Shown here: positions 1 through 6,507 of the stretch, piece after piece
Position numbering within the stretch: position 1 is the stretch's first letter
How the letters are laid out: every line of letters begins with the position of its first letter
From: Faecalibacterium sp. CAG:74
Lineage (GTDB): Bacteria > Bacillota > Clostridia > Christensenellales > Aristaeellaceae
Direction: 5' to 3'
DNA: 14,083 bases
Assembly (NCBI GenBank): GCA_000437595.1
Contig: FR899859.1
Location: forward strand, 8,046 to 22,128
Position numbers and translations under genes: made by a program
The notes under the pieces: generated by a model
The model's input: the letters and a program-made list of their open reading frames with translations, nothing else
Databases searched by the model: none
What the model was told of the DNA's origin: nothing

Positions 1-963
1 GGCGTGGGGGCTGGCGACCTTGATGGTCAGAATCGGGTCGGCGCCGAGGGAAATCGCCTTGCGGACGATGTAGTCAATGTGCCCCTTGTGCAGCAGGTCG
101 TAGGGGTGCTTGTCGTCAGTGCAGAACATGCAGCGGTGCGCATACTGCTCTGTCAGCAGAGGCATGAGGGCTTCGAGATTCTGCGCCGCCGTGCCGTCGC
201 GAATCATGATGAACTGCCCTTTGCGCAGTTTTTCCAATGCGTTGTCAATGGTGTCGCACTCGTGGTCGGAATAGACGCCGGCGGACATGTACGCGTTGAG
301 CGCCTTGCCGGACAGCCCCGGCGCGTGGCCGTCAATCTTCTTGTGATGCGCCTGTGAAACGACGATTTTCTCCATCGTCGCGCGGTCGCCCATCATCACG
401 CCCGGATAGTTCATCATCTCCGCCAGCCCCAGCACGCGGGGATGGTCGAAATATGCGTTGATGTCGCGCCATGTCAGCGTCGCGCCGTTTTCCTCAAACG
501 CCATCGCCGGCACGCATGACGGGAGCATAAAATGCACATCCAGCGGCAGATTTTCTGTCGCCGCCATCATGTAGTCGATGCCGCCCATGCCGCAGACGTT
601 CGCGATTTCGTGTGGGTCGGTGATGACGGTGGTTGTGCCGTGGGGGAGCACCGCGCGCGCGAACGAGGTCGGGCTGACGAGACTGCTCTCCAGGTGAATA
701 TGCGCGTCGATAAAGCCGGGTGCGACGATTTTGCCGCTGACATCGACCTCCATCAAGCCGTCGTAATGGTCAGCCATGCCGACGACCAGCCCGTTGGCAA
801 CGGCAATATCGCCATGCTCAATCGTGCCGGAAAATACGTTGACATAATCGGCGTTTTTGAGGACAACATCCGCCTTCTCCTCGCCCAGCGCGACGCGGAC
901 GAGCCGCTGCTTCCGGCGAACCTTGAGCGCAATGCGTTCTGCGCGGGTTTTGACTTCGGACAT
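1..963 (-). CDS. ade: Adenine deaminase, N-terminal 321 residues (3' end beyond window)
   Basis: Hydrolyses adenine to hypoxanthine and ammonia in purine salvage; a cytoplasmic metal-dependent amidohydrolase. The frame is open from an ATG at 963-961 to the window edge. Visible family motifs are the amidohydrolase metal site APGFIDAHIHLESS (His88 and His90), TTTVITDPHEIANVCG (about 111-124), DGHAPGLSG in the middle, and CTDDKHPYDLLHKGHID followed by VRKAISLGADP near the cut. All are characteristic of the Ade family, which is usually about 570-600 residues, so a little over half is present. AAGGAG precedes the ATG at a rather long spacing of 11. It is divergently transcribed from the phosphonate operon and has its own promoter at 1000-1028. 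Nothing in the visible part is broken. The family assignment is secure; the missing C-terminus cannot be judged. Confidence 0.93.
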   Translation of the reverse strand, partial: MSEVKTRAERIALKVRRKQRLVRVALGEEKADVVLKNADYVNVFSGTIEHGDIAVANGLVVGMADHYDGLMEVDVSGKIVAPGFIDAHIHLESSLVSPTSFARAVLPHGTTTVITDPHEIANVCGMGGIDYMMAATENLPLDVHFMLPSCVPAMAFEENGATLTWRDINAYFDHPRVLGLAEMMNYPGVMMGDRATMEKIVVSQAHHKKIDGHAPGLSGKALNAYMSAGVYSDHECDTIDNALEKLRKGQFIMIRDGTAAQNLEALMPLLTEQYAHRCMFCTDDKHPYDLLHKGHIDYIVRKAISLGADPILTIKVASPHA

Positions 964-999
964 CGTGGAACACGCTCCTTCCGTGATTCTGTTTGTCCT

Positions 1000-1028
1000 A
1001 TTATAGCGGTTTGAAGGGGTGTTGTAAA
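1000..1028 (-). promoter_or_regulatory. Sigma-A type promoter for adenine deaminase
   Basis: Read on the minus strand: TTTACA (-35, 1028-1023), a 17-bp spacer, then a perfect TATAAT (-10, 1005-1000). Transcription would start near 993, giving a leader of about 30 nt, too short for a purine riboswitch. The call rests on consensus match, spacing and position. Confidence 0.75.
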
Positions 1029-1058
1029 GGGGAAAAGAAGAAGAAAGCGACAGTGCAC

Positions 1059-1087
1059 TTGACCCCGTTTCCTCTTTCCGCTATAAT
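1059..1087 (+). promoter_or_regulatory. Sigma-A type promoter for the phosphonate operon
   Basis: TTGACC (1059-1064), a 17-bp spacer and a perfect TATAAT (1082-1087), with start expected near 1094 and the aepY start codon at 1116. It faces away from the ade promoter, and the two -35 boxes are about 30 bp apart. Both -10 regions carry the same CCGCTATAATAG context. No operator-like palindrome is seen, so constitutive housekeeping transcription is the simplest reading. Confidence 0.8.
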
Positions 1088-1115
1088 AGAAGCGAAGAAA
1101 CGGAGGTCTTTTTGC

Positions 1116-2255
1116 ATGGATGCACAGCGGCTTCTTTCCGCCTGCGAAGGGGCGGGCATTGACTTTTTCACCGGCGTGCCGGATTCGCAGCTAAAAGGAC
1201 TTTGCGATTCCCTCTATGCCCTCTACGGCGTTCATTCGCCCCGGCACATTGTCGCGGCGAATGAGGGAAACGCGGTCGGTCTCGCCGCCGGGCATTTCCT
1301 CGCGACGGGGCGTCCCGCGCTGTGCTATATGCAGAATTCCGGGCTGGGCAACGCCGTCAATCCGCTTGCGTCGCTGATGGATGCGCAGGTGTATCAGCTG
1401 CCGTGCCTGCTCGTCGTCGGCTGGCGCGGCGAACCCGGCGTGCACGATGAACCGCAGCACGTCAAGCAGGGGCAAATCACCCTGTCGCAGCTGGAGATTC
1501 TCGGCATCCCGTGCCGCATCCTCAGCAAGGATACAACGGAGGAGCAGTTTGCGGCGGATTTTGCCTTTCTGCGCGAACAATTGAATCAGCGGCGGTGTGC
1601 GGCGCTCGTCGTGCGCAAAGGCGCGCTGACCTGCTCGCTCAAGCCCGCATACGGCAACGAAAACACCCTCACCCGCGAACGGGCGGCGGAAATCATGCTG
1701 AACGCGATGGATGCGGGCGATGTAGTTGTGTCCACGACGGGGAAGCTCAGCCGCGAAATCTTTGAGCTTCGCGAGAAGCGCGGCGAAGGGCACGAGCGTG
1801 ACTTCCTGACCGTCGGGTCGATGGGACATGCCAGTATGATTGCGCTGGAAATCGCGCTGGAGAAGCCGAACCGCCGCGTCTGGTGCTTGGACGGCGACGG
1901 CGCGGCGCTGATGCACCTTGGCGCACTGCCGGTGATTGCCCAGCGCAAGCCGGCGAACCTCATCCACGTCGTCATCAACAATGCCGCGCATGAGACGGTC
2001 GGCGGGATGCCCGTGTGCGAAGGGGGACTGTGCGCAGCGAAGGTCGCATCAGCGGTCGGATACCCACGGGTGCTGAACGCGCGGGACGAAGCGACGCTGG
2101 AAGCTGCCCTGCAGGAAGCGAAAGGCGCGAATCAGCTGACGATGCTGGAGGTTGCCTGTGCGGTGGGCGCGCGCGCGGATTTAGGCCGCCCGACGACAAC
2201 GCCCATCCAGAACCGTGACGCGCTGATGGCATTTTTGCGGGAGGAAAAGGCATGA
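1116..2255 (+). CDS. aepY: Phosphonopyruvate decarboxylase
   Basis: A thiamine diphosphate (TPP) enzyme that converts 3-phosphonopyruvate to phosphonoacetaldehyde and CO2. This irreversible step pulls the unfavourable PEP mutase reaction forward. The 379-residue length is normal for the family. The N-terminal Pyr domain shows FFTGVPDSQLKGL and AANEGNAVGLAAGH, with Glu50 as the cofactor-activating glutamate. The C-terminal PP domain shows SMGHAS and the TPP/Mg motif from LDGDG (259-262) to INN (287-289). It ends with RPTTTPIQNRDALM, a tail typical of phosphonopyruvate decarboxylases as opposed to sulfopyruvate decarboxylases. The ATG at 1116 was chosen because GGAGG at 1102-1106 lies 9 nt upstream; an earlier in-frame ATG at 993 lies upstream of the promoter. 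The stop overlaps the next start by 4 bp (ATGA), so the genes are translationally coupled. Confidence 0.93.
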   Translation: MDAQRLLSACEGAGIDFFTGVPDSQLKGLCDSLYALYGVHSPRHIVAANEGNAVGLAAGHFLATGRPALCYMQNSGLGNAVNPLASLMDAQVYQLPCLLVVGWRGEPGVHDEPQHVKQGQITLSQLEILGIPCRILSKDTTEEQFAADFAFLREQLNQRRCAALVVRKGALTCSLKPAYGNENTLTRERAAEIMLNAMDAGDVVVSTTGKLSREIFELREKRGEGHERDFLTVGSMGHASMIALEIALEKPNRRVWCLDGDGAALMHLGALPVIAQRKPANLIHVVINNAAHETVGGMPVCEGGLCAAKVASAVGYPRVLNARDEATLEAALQEAKGANQLTMLEVACAVGARADLGRPTTTPIQNRDALMAFLREEKA

Positions 2256-2974
2256 TTGCATTGCTGCTCAATTCGGGGCTGGGGTCGCGCATGGGCGACG
2301 AAACGCGGGAGCATCCCAAGTGCATGTGCCGCCTGACTGAACAGGAAACCATCATCTCGTGGCAGGTGAAACTGCTGCGGCGCATCGGCGTGACGGAAGC
2401 AGTGGTGACGACGGGGCATCTGGCGGACACGCTGATAGCGTATCTGGAATCGCTGGACAGCGGCATCCGCTTCCACTTCGTCCATAATCCGAAGTATCGG
2501 GAGACGAACTATATTTACAGCATGTATCTGGCGCGGAATTTGCTGCGCGGGCAGGACGTCATCAGCCTGCACGGCGATTTGGTGCTGCATCCGACGGTGA
2601 TGGATGCGCTGGCGGCGGCGGGCAGAAGCGTGATGGCGGTGGATTCCACCCAGCCCCTGCCGGACAAGGACTTCAAGGCGCTGATTCAGGACGGGCGTAT
2701 CCGGCGCGTAGGTGTGGACTGTTTCGACGCGGGCAGCGTGGAATGTCAGGCGGCGTACCACTGGCAAGCGGCGGATTTTTCCAGCTGGATGGACGAAATC
2801 GAGCGCTTTGTGGAGCGTGGGGACGTGAAGTGCTACGCCGAGAACGCGTTCAACGCTGTGTCAGGGGAGATTCCGCTGTACCCGCTGGAGTGCGGCGGGA
2901 GGCTCTGCGCTGAAATCGACAATCAGGCGGATCGGGAAGTTGTCTTGACTCGATTCCGTCAGGAGGTACTTTGA
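2252..2974 (+). CDS. LicC-type nucleotidyltransferase, probably CTP:phosphonate cytidylyltransferase
   Basis: A 240-residue GT-A fold nucleotidyltransferase related to phosphocholine cytidylyltransferase LicC and to PntC-type phosphonate cytidylyltransferases. The nucleotide-binding loop is LNSGLGSRMG...HPKC (7-24), with Lys23 as the conserved lysine. RETNYIYSMYLA (83-94) matches the ETNNIxSxYLA block of LicC proteins. HGDL (Asp109) and AEIDNQAD (Asp223) supply the two expected metal-binding aspartates. GGGAGG at 2239-2244 stands 7 nt before the ATG. Sitting between aepY and aepX, it most likely makes a CMP derivative of 2-aminoethyl- or 2-hydroxyethylphosphonate for attachment to a glycan or lipid. 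Choline phosphate is an alternative substrate, less likely here because no choline kinase or LicD-type gene is nearby. Fold is sure; substrate is inferred from context. Confidence 0.85.
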   Translation: MIALLLNSGLGSRMGDETREHPKCMCRLTEQETIISWQVKLLRRIGVTEAVVTTGHLADTLIAYLESLDSGIRFHFVHNPKYRETNYIYSMYLARNLLRGQDVISLHGDLVLHPTVMDALAAAGRSVMAVDSTQPLPDKDFKALIQDGRIRRVGVDCFDAGSVECQAAYHWQAADFSSWMDEIERFVERGDVKCYAENAFNAVSGEIPLYPLECGGRLCAEIDNQADREVVLTRFRQEVL

Positions 2975-4267
2975 ATGAAGCAGGTGTACATTTGCTTTTC
3001 GACGGATATTCTGCACAACGGGCATATCCGCATTTTGCAGCGCGCGGCGGAGCTGGGCGAAGTGACCGTCGGCTTGCTGACGGACGAGGTCGTCGCCAGC
3101 TACAAGCATTATCCGCTGATTCCGCTGGAGGAGCGCATCGCGATGTTTGAGGGGCTGAAGTACGTCAGCCGCGTCGTCGTGCAGGAAAGTCTGGATTACA
3201 CGGATATCCTCAATCGCCTGCGCCCCGACATTGTGGTGCATGGGGATGACTGGCTCGTCGGCTATCAGGCGAATATCCGTCAAAAAGTCATTGAGACGCT
3301 CAAAGGCTGGGGCGGCGAACTCGTCGAATTCCCCTACACGCACACCGCGACCGAGGAGACGCTTTCGACCCTTGATCAACTGCTCTCCCTGCCGGAGACG
3401 CGCCGGAGCCGCCTCCGCCGCCTGCTGCATTACAAGCCGTGCCTGTCCGTGATGGAGGCGCACGACGGCCTGACCGGGCTGATTGTCGAAAAGACGACCG
3501 TTGAAACGCCTAAGGGCCGCCGCCAGTTCGACGCAATTTGGGTCAGCAGCTTGTGCGACTCCACCGCGAAGGGAAAACCGGATATTGAACTGGTGGACAT
3601 GACCAGCCGCCTGAACACGCTGGAAGAAATCATGGAAGTGACGACGAAGCCGATTATTTTGGACGGCGACACCGGCGGGCTGGTCGAGCACTTTGTCTAC
3701 AACGTGCAGACGCTGGAACGCACGGGCATCAGCGCCGTCATCATCGAGGACAAGCAGGGGCTGAAGAAGAACAGCCTGTTTGGCACGGGTGCGGGACAGA
3801 AGCAGGCGAGCATCCCCGACTTCTGCGAGAAAATCACAGCGGGCAAAAATGCGCAGAAAACGAAGGACTTCATGATTATTGCGCGCTGCGAGAGCCTGAT
3901 TCTGGAACAAGGCCTCGATGATGCGCTGACCCGCTGCCACGCTTACGTCAAAGCGGGCGCGGACGGCATCATGATTCACTCCAAGGCGAAAACGCCGGAC
4001 GAGGTGTTCGCCTTCTGCGACGCCTTCCGCAAGGACGACCCGAAAACGCCGCTTGTCGTCGTTCCCACGACCTACAACATGACGACGGAGGATGAACTCG
4101 CGGCGCACGGCGTGAACATCGTCATCCACGCCAACCACCTGATTCGCAGCGCCTTCCCCGCGATGCAGAAGACCGCGCAGGTGATTCTGGAGCACGGCCG
4201 CAGCCACGAAGCCGACCCGTACTGCATGTCGATTAAGGAGATTCTGACGCTGCTGCCGAATCGGTGA
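2975..4267 (+). CDS. aepX: Phosphoenolpyruvate mutase with N-terminal cytidylyltransferase-like domain
   Basis: Rearranges phosphoenolpyruvate to phosphonopyruvate, the C-P bond-forming step of nearly all phosphonate pathways. The 430-residue protein has two parts. Residues 1 to about 135 are a TagD-like nucleotidyltransferase fold with HNGH (14-17) and VVHGDDW (87-93). Residues from about 145 are the isocitrate lyase-like mutase barrel. Mutase landmarks are WVSSLCDSTAKGKPD (179-193), DGDTGG with metal-binding Asp210 and Asp212, the diagnostic IEDKQGLKKNS loop (237-247; the EDKxGxKxNS motif separates mutases from lyases), IIARCESL with Arg284, and a VVVPTTYN block. AGGAGG at 2961-2966 lies 8 nt before the ATG, which directly follows the previous stop. 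The fused arrangement is known in Firmicutes and Bacteroidetes. The usual second signature of the cytidylyltransferase domain (GISTT-like) is not evident; the equivalent region reads YTHTATEETLS. Confidence 0.94.
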   Translation: MKQVYICFSTDILHNGHIRILQRAAELGEVTVGLLTDEVVASYKHYPLIPLEERIAMFEGLKYVSRVVVQESLDYTDILNRLRPDIVVHGDDWLVGYQANIRQKVIETLKGWGGELVEFPYTHTATEETLSTLDQLLSLPETRRSRLRRLLHYKPCLSVMEAHDGLTGLIVEKTTVETPKGRRQFDAIWVSSLCDSTAKGKPDIELVDMTSRLNTLEEIMEVTTKPIILDGDTGGLVEHFVYNVQTLERTGISAVIIEDKQGLKKNSLFGTGAGQKQASIPDFCEKITAGKNAQKTKDFMIIARCESLILEQGLDDALTRCHAYVKAGADGIMIHSKAKTPDEVFAFCDAFRKDDPKTPLVVVPTTYNMTTEDELAAHGVNIVIHANHLIRSAFPAMQKTAQVILEHGRSHEADPYCMSIKEILTLLPNR

Positions 4268-4326
4268 TGATGCAGGGACGCAATTCCAGTACACTAACTA
4301 AAAAACTTACGCAATAAACCAAGCAG

Positions 4327-4530
4327 CATGGGAGTGTCCGCGCCGAAGGGGTCAAAGGAGCGATCGGAAAGCCCCCTTGTCGTCTCCGCAGAGGCGATTT
4401 CCCCTTGCAGCATAAAAATCAAGAAACATGGGAGTGCAATGCGAAGGTTTCCAAAGGGCGACCGCAAAGCCCTTTGGTCGCCTCCGCAGAGGCGATTTCC
4501 CCTGCAACAATACAAATCAAGCAACATAGA
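4327..4530 (+). repeat. Two degenerate ~100-bp tandem units of a probable dispersed repeat
   Basis: Two units begin with catgggagtg at 4327 and 4427 and share CTCCGCAGAGGCGATTTCCC (from 4384 and 4482) and aaatcaag before a third partial aacat at 4523. Unit 2 has a perfect 7-bp hairpin tcgcctc-cgca-gaggcga (4478-4495). Unit 1 keeps it with a single G-U wobble, as if the RNA fold were selected. Unit 2 also has ccaaagggc (4451-4459) pairing with gccctttgg (4469-4477), and gcgacc (4459-4464) pairing with ggtcgc (4476-4481), a pseudoknot-like order. This occupies most of the 360-bp gap 4268-4627. I see no gene in the gap; two ORFs crossing it are products of the repeat. No clear terminator directly follows aepX, so the hairpins may end that operon. 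Confidence 0.7.
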
Positions 4531-4588
4531 TAAAGCAAAGCAGTTCTGCGGTCTGCTGACTGCACCCCCTGCGATGCCAATCCCCGCA

Positions 4589-4617
4589 TTGACTTTTTAC
4601 CACGTCCGTGGTATAAT
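4589..4617 (+). promoter_or_regulatory. Promoter of tRNA-Leu
   Basis: TTGACT (4589-4594), a 17-bp spacer and TATAAT (4612-4617), with transcription expected near 4624, just before the tRNA 5' end at 4628. This is close to the ideal sigma-A promoter. The spacer contains a 14-bp palindrome, accacg-tc-cgtggt (4599-4612), that touches the -10 box. Confidence 0.88.
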
Positions 4618-4627
4618 CAACCCTGAC

Positions 4628-4708
4628 GCTGATGTGGTGGAATGGCAGACACTGGGGACTTAAAATCCCTTGCCTTGCGGCGTGCGGGTTCGAGTCCCGC
4701 CATCAGCA
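4628..4708 (+). tRNA. tRNA-Leu (anticodon UAA)
   Basis: The 7-bp acceptor stem gctgatg (4628-4634) pairs with catcagc (4701-4707), with discriminator A at 4708. The anticodon loop is cttaaaa, so the anticodon is TAA, decoding UUA, on a gggga/tccct-type stem. The T arm is gcggg-ttcgagt-cccgc. The long variable arm tgcc-ttgc-ggcg is that of a class II tRNA. CCA is not encoded (the sequence runs on as cg), so it is added after transcription. A strong promoter and an intrinsic terminator make it a stand-alone transcription unit. Confidence 0.97.
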
Positions 4709-4714
4709 CGAAGA

Positions 4715-4759
4715 AAGCCCCGGACACTTCCTGCGTCAGGAAGCACGTTCGGGGCTTTT
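4715..4759 (+). terminator. Intrinsic terminator after tRNA-Leu
   Basis: A long, imperfect hairpin starts with agccccg and closes with cggggct, with an inner cttcctg-cgt-caggaag stem, followed by tttt. It starts 7 nt after the mature tRNA end. Confidence 0.85.
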
Positions 4760-4768
4760 GCTGTCATC

Positions 4769-4803
4769 AAAAAAAAACGCCAAACAGCAAAAACTGCCTG
4801 GCG
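4769..4803 (-). terminator. Intrinsic terminator of the 45-residue gene
   Basis: Read on the minus strand: cgccaggcag (4803-4794), a 6-nt loop, ctgtttggcg (4787-4778), then nine T (4777-4769). The 10-bp stem has two G-U pairs. It lies 15 nt after the stop of the small gene and only 9 nt from the tRNA terminator on the other strand, so the two units converge and are well insulated. Confidence 0.88.
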
Positions 4804-4818
4804 GAGTAGTCGAGTAGA

Positions 4819-4956
4819 TTACTTCTTCTGCGTGAGCTTCTTCAGGAACGCACGGATGGAGTCGGGGTCGAACCCCTTCGTAGGTTCTTTCGGCTGGGGA
4901 ATCTGTTCAGCGGTCTGCTTCGTTTCGGTCGGCGTGGCGGTATTCGTCGCAGGCAT
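4819..4956 (-). CDS. Small hypothetical protein, 45 residues
   Basis: I do not recognise this protein. The ATG at 4956-4954 is chosen because a perfect AGGAGG (4970-4965) lies 8 nt upstream, and a consensus promoter (5048-5021) and a strong terminator (4803-4769) bracket the gene. The longer in-frame start at 5055 lies upstream of the promoter. The first half is hydrophilic and rich in Thr, Pro, Ala and Gln (MPATNTATPTETKQTAEQIP), probably disordered. The last third, PDSIRAFLKKLTQKK, would form a short amphipathic basic helix. There is no signal peptide, membrane segment or cysteine. Complete signals on both sides say it is a real monocistronic gene. Its role is unknown; a helix that docks on a partner protein or membrane is a guess. 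Confidence 0.75.
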   Translation of the reverse strand: MPATNTATPTETKQTAEQIPQPKEPTKGFDPDSIRAFLKKLTQKK

Positions 4957-5020
4957 GGCTGCAACCTCCTTGTTCGTCCAGGTGGAATGATTTGGGCGCA
5001 TTCTTCCGCACCCGCAAAGT

Positions 5021-5048
5021 ATTATACGCCAACGAGTTGAGAATGCAA
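5021..5048 (-). promoter_or_regulatory. Promoter of the 45-residue gene
   Basis: On the minus strand: TTGCAT (5048-5043), a 16-bp spacer and a perfect TATAAT (5026-5021). The expected start near 5014 gives a leader of about 58 nt. The -35 is a 4 of 6 match. Confidence 0.7.
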
Positions 5049-5265
5049 TGTGCAATCTGGGCGAAAATGCGACCGCTCAGAAAGCGGATTCCGCAACACC
5101 TGCACAATTTCGGCTGAATAGCTGCATTTCCGCCGTCCTGATAGCAGAAAACGCGCACGGATTGCATTTTTCAGCCCGTGCGCGCGCAGGAAAAACGGTT
5201 TCGCGGGAAAACCGAAGGGAATTGTATTTGGAATGTTTTTTGTGGAAGTGCGTTTTCTTCAACAT
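5049..5265. other. Intergenic stretch with no recognised gene
   Basis: Between the 45-residue gene and the capA terminator I see no convincing gene. A perfect 9-bp inverted repeat, cgcgcacgg (5152-5160) and ccgtgcgcg (5176-5184) around a 15-nt loop, and a weaker cggttt/aaaccg pair near 5199-5217 are present. No adjacent T-run marks them as terminators. A 62-codon minus ORF here starts beside the capA terminator and lacks a ribosome binding site. Confidence 0.5.
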
Positions 5266-5299
5266 AAAAATCGCCCATCAGCAGGGTGCTGACAGGCGA
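5266..5299 (-). terminator. Intrinsic terminator after capA-like gene
   Basis: On the minus strand, tcgcctgtcagca (5299-5287), loop ccc, tgctgatgggcga (5283-5271), then ttttta. The stem of about 13 bp includes G-U pairs. It begins 7 nt after the stop codon. Confidence 0.88.
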
Positions 5300-5305
5300 C
5301 CTCGT

Positions 5306-6463
5306 TTATTCCTTCCACTCCAGCGGATATTCCGATACCACATATTCCAACGACTTGCCGTTGTTCTTCAGCGTCGTCAGCACCGCGTCGCGCGCCGCGC
5401 CGTCACCGAAAACCGTCGGGGTGAAGTCGTTGCGGTCAGTGCGGCTGGAAATGCGAATCGGGATGATGCGGAAGCCTTCGTTCGTGATTTCGTCGTCCCG
5501 GATGCGCCAGCGCGTCTGGAACATGAAGCTGGACATGTCGCTCGGCTTGCTGTTGCCCGCAAAGCAGAAATTCCCCAGCGAATAGCAGATGTACACACCG
5601 TTATAGTATTCAATCGGGTTCATGCGGTGGCTGTGATGCCCCAGCACAAGGTCAGCGCCGGAATCCACCGCCAGACGGCCCATCTTAATCTGATTCTGCG
5701 TGGGCGAGTAGTCCTTTTCGTTGCCCCAGTGGAAGTTGACAATGACAATCGGGTACTGTTCCTTCGCGGCGGCAATGTCCTTCGGCACCTGATCCCAAAG
5801 CGTGTTGTAGCGGTCGATGCACAGGTAGCTGAGCATGGCGATTTGGATGCCCTTGACCTCCATCACGCCGACGTGCGTGCTGTTTGACCACACGATGCCC
5901 GCGTCTTCAAGGTGCTGCTGCGTTTCCTCGTAGACCGCCTGACCGTGGTCAAGAACGTGATTGTTTTCCAACGAAACCGCTTCGATGCCGTTGTCTACCA
6001 GCATGCTGACGTGGTCGGGCGATGCGGAGAACAGGAACTCGTTATTGCGCTTTTCCGACGGCACATAGGTGCTGTCCGTCAGCGTGCCCTCGAAGTTGAC
6101 GATGGTGAGGTCATCGGCGAGGAAAATATCGCGGACGTTCGCAAGGGCAAAGTTGTAGTCGTTATCGTGCTTCTTCAGCTCATTCATCCAGATGTTGGTG
6201 GACTTTCGGCTGTCTCCGCCGACGGTGAAGTCCCCCGTTGCGGTCAGCGTGATGAGAATCGAGCCGTCCTCCTCGTAGATGGAGACAGGCTCATTATTCT
6301 CGTCGAGCAGGATGTCGTCTGCGTTGCCCGGCTGACTGTATGTGTTTTTGACCACATCGGGGTCAACGTCGGAGAGAATGTCATCGAGGTCGAAGTCGTC
6401 CTCGGCGGCAACGAGTCCGGGGAGCAGCAGGAGCATCAGCAGCAGGGCTGTTATTCGGCGCAT
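5306..6463 (-). CDS. CapA family secreted protein (PGA_cap metallophosphatase-like)
   Basis: This belongs to the CapA/PgsA family, linked in Bacillus to poly-gamma-glutamate capsule synthesis and export; most clostridial members have no proven substrate. The 385-residue protein begins with a signal peptide (MRRITALLLMLLLLPGLVAA, likely cut before Glu21), then an acidic linker (about 21-65). The calcineurin-like fold shows TATGDFTVGGD (74-84), VNFEGTL (122-128), SLENNHVLDHG (164-174), NFHWGNE (243-249), GHHSHRMNPIEYY (275-287) and CYSLGNF (293-299), in the usual order. The chosen ATG has GGAGG 7 nt upstream; the upstream in-frame start lacks one and lies in repeat DNA. It is monocistronic, with its own terminator. 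No capB or capC is adjacent, so a true PGA capsule role is not supported. An extracellular phosphoesterase-like role at the cell surface is the safer reading. Confidence 0.88.
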   Translation of the reverse strand: MRRITALLLMLLLLPGLVAAEDDFDLDDILSDVDPDVVKNTYSQPGNADDILLDENNEPVSIYEEDGSILITLTATGDFTVGGDSRKSTNIWMNELKKHDNDYNFALANVRDIFLADDLTIVNFEGTLTDSTYVPSEKRNNEFLFSASPDHVSMLVDNGIEAVSLENNHVLDHGQAVYEETQQHLEDAGIVWSNSTHVGVMEVKGIQIAMLSYLCIDRYNTLWDQVPKDIAAAKEQYPIVIVNFHWGNEKDYSPTQNQIKMGRLAVDSGADLVLGHHSHRMNPIEYYNGVYICYSLGNFCFAGNSKPSDMSSFMFQTRWRIRDDEITNEGFRIIPIRISSRTDRNDFTPTVFGDGAARDAVLTTLKNNGKSLEYVVSEYPLEWKE

Positions 6464-6507
6464 TTTGGAACCTCCATGGTAAAGTAGTAGCCTTTTTTGC
6501 GGAAAAC

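Noticed and set aside
532..1014. Plus-strand 160-codon ORF at the left end
   Set aside because: Shadow of the adenine deaminase gene, whose motifs on the minus strand are unmistakable.
4294..4663. Two ORFs on opposite strands (77 and 111 codons) between aepX and tRNA-Leu
   Set aside because: Both run through the tandem repeat, one continues into the tRNA, and neither has a good ribosome binding site.
5077..5265. Minus-strand 62-codon ORF after the capA terminator
   Set aside because: Start codon lies in the terminator tail, no ribosome binding site, no clear promoter.
5048..5887. Plus-strand 279-codon ORF opposite the capA-like gene
   Set aside because: Crosses the capA terminator and the antisense of its conserved motifs; no independent support.
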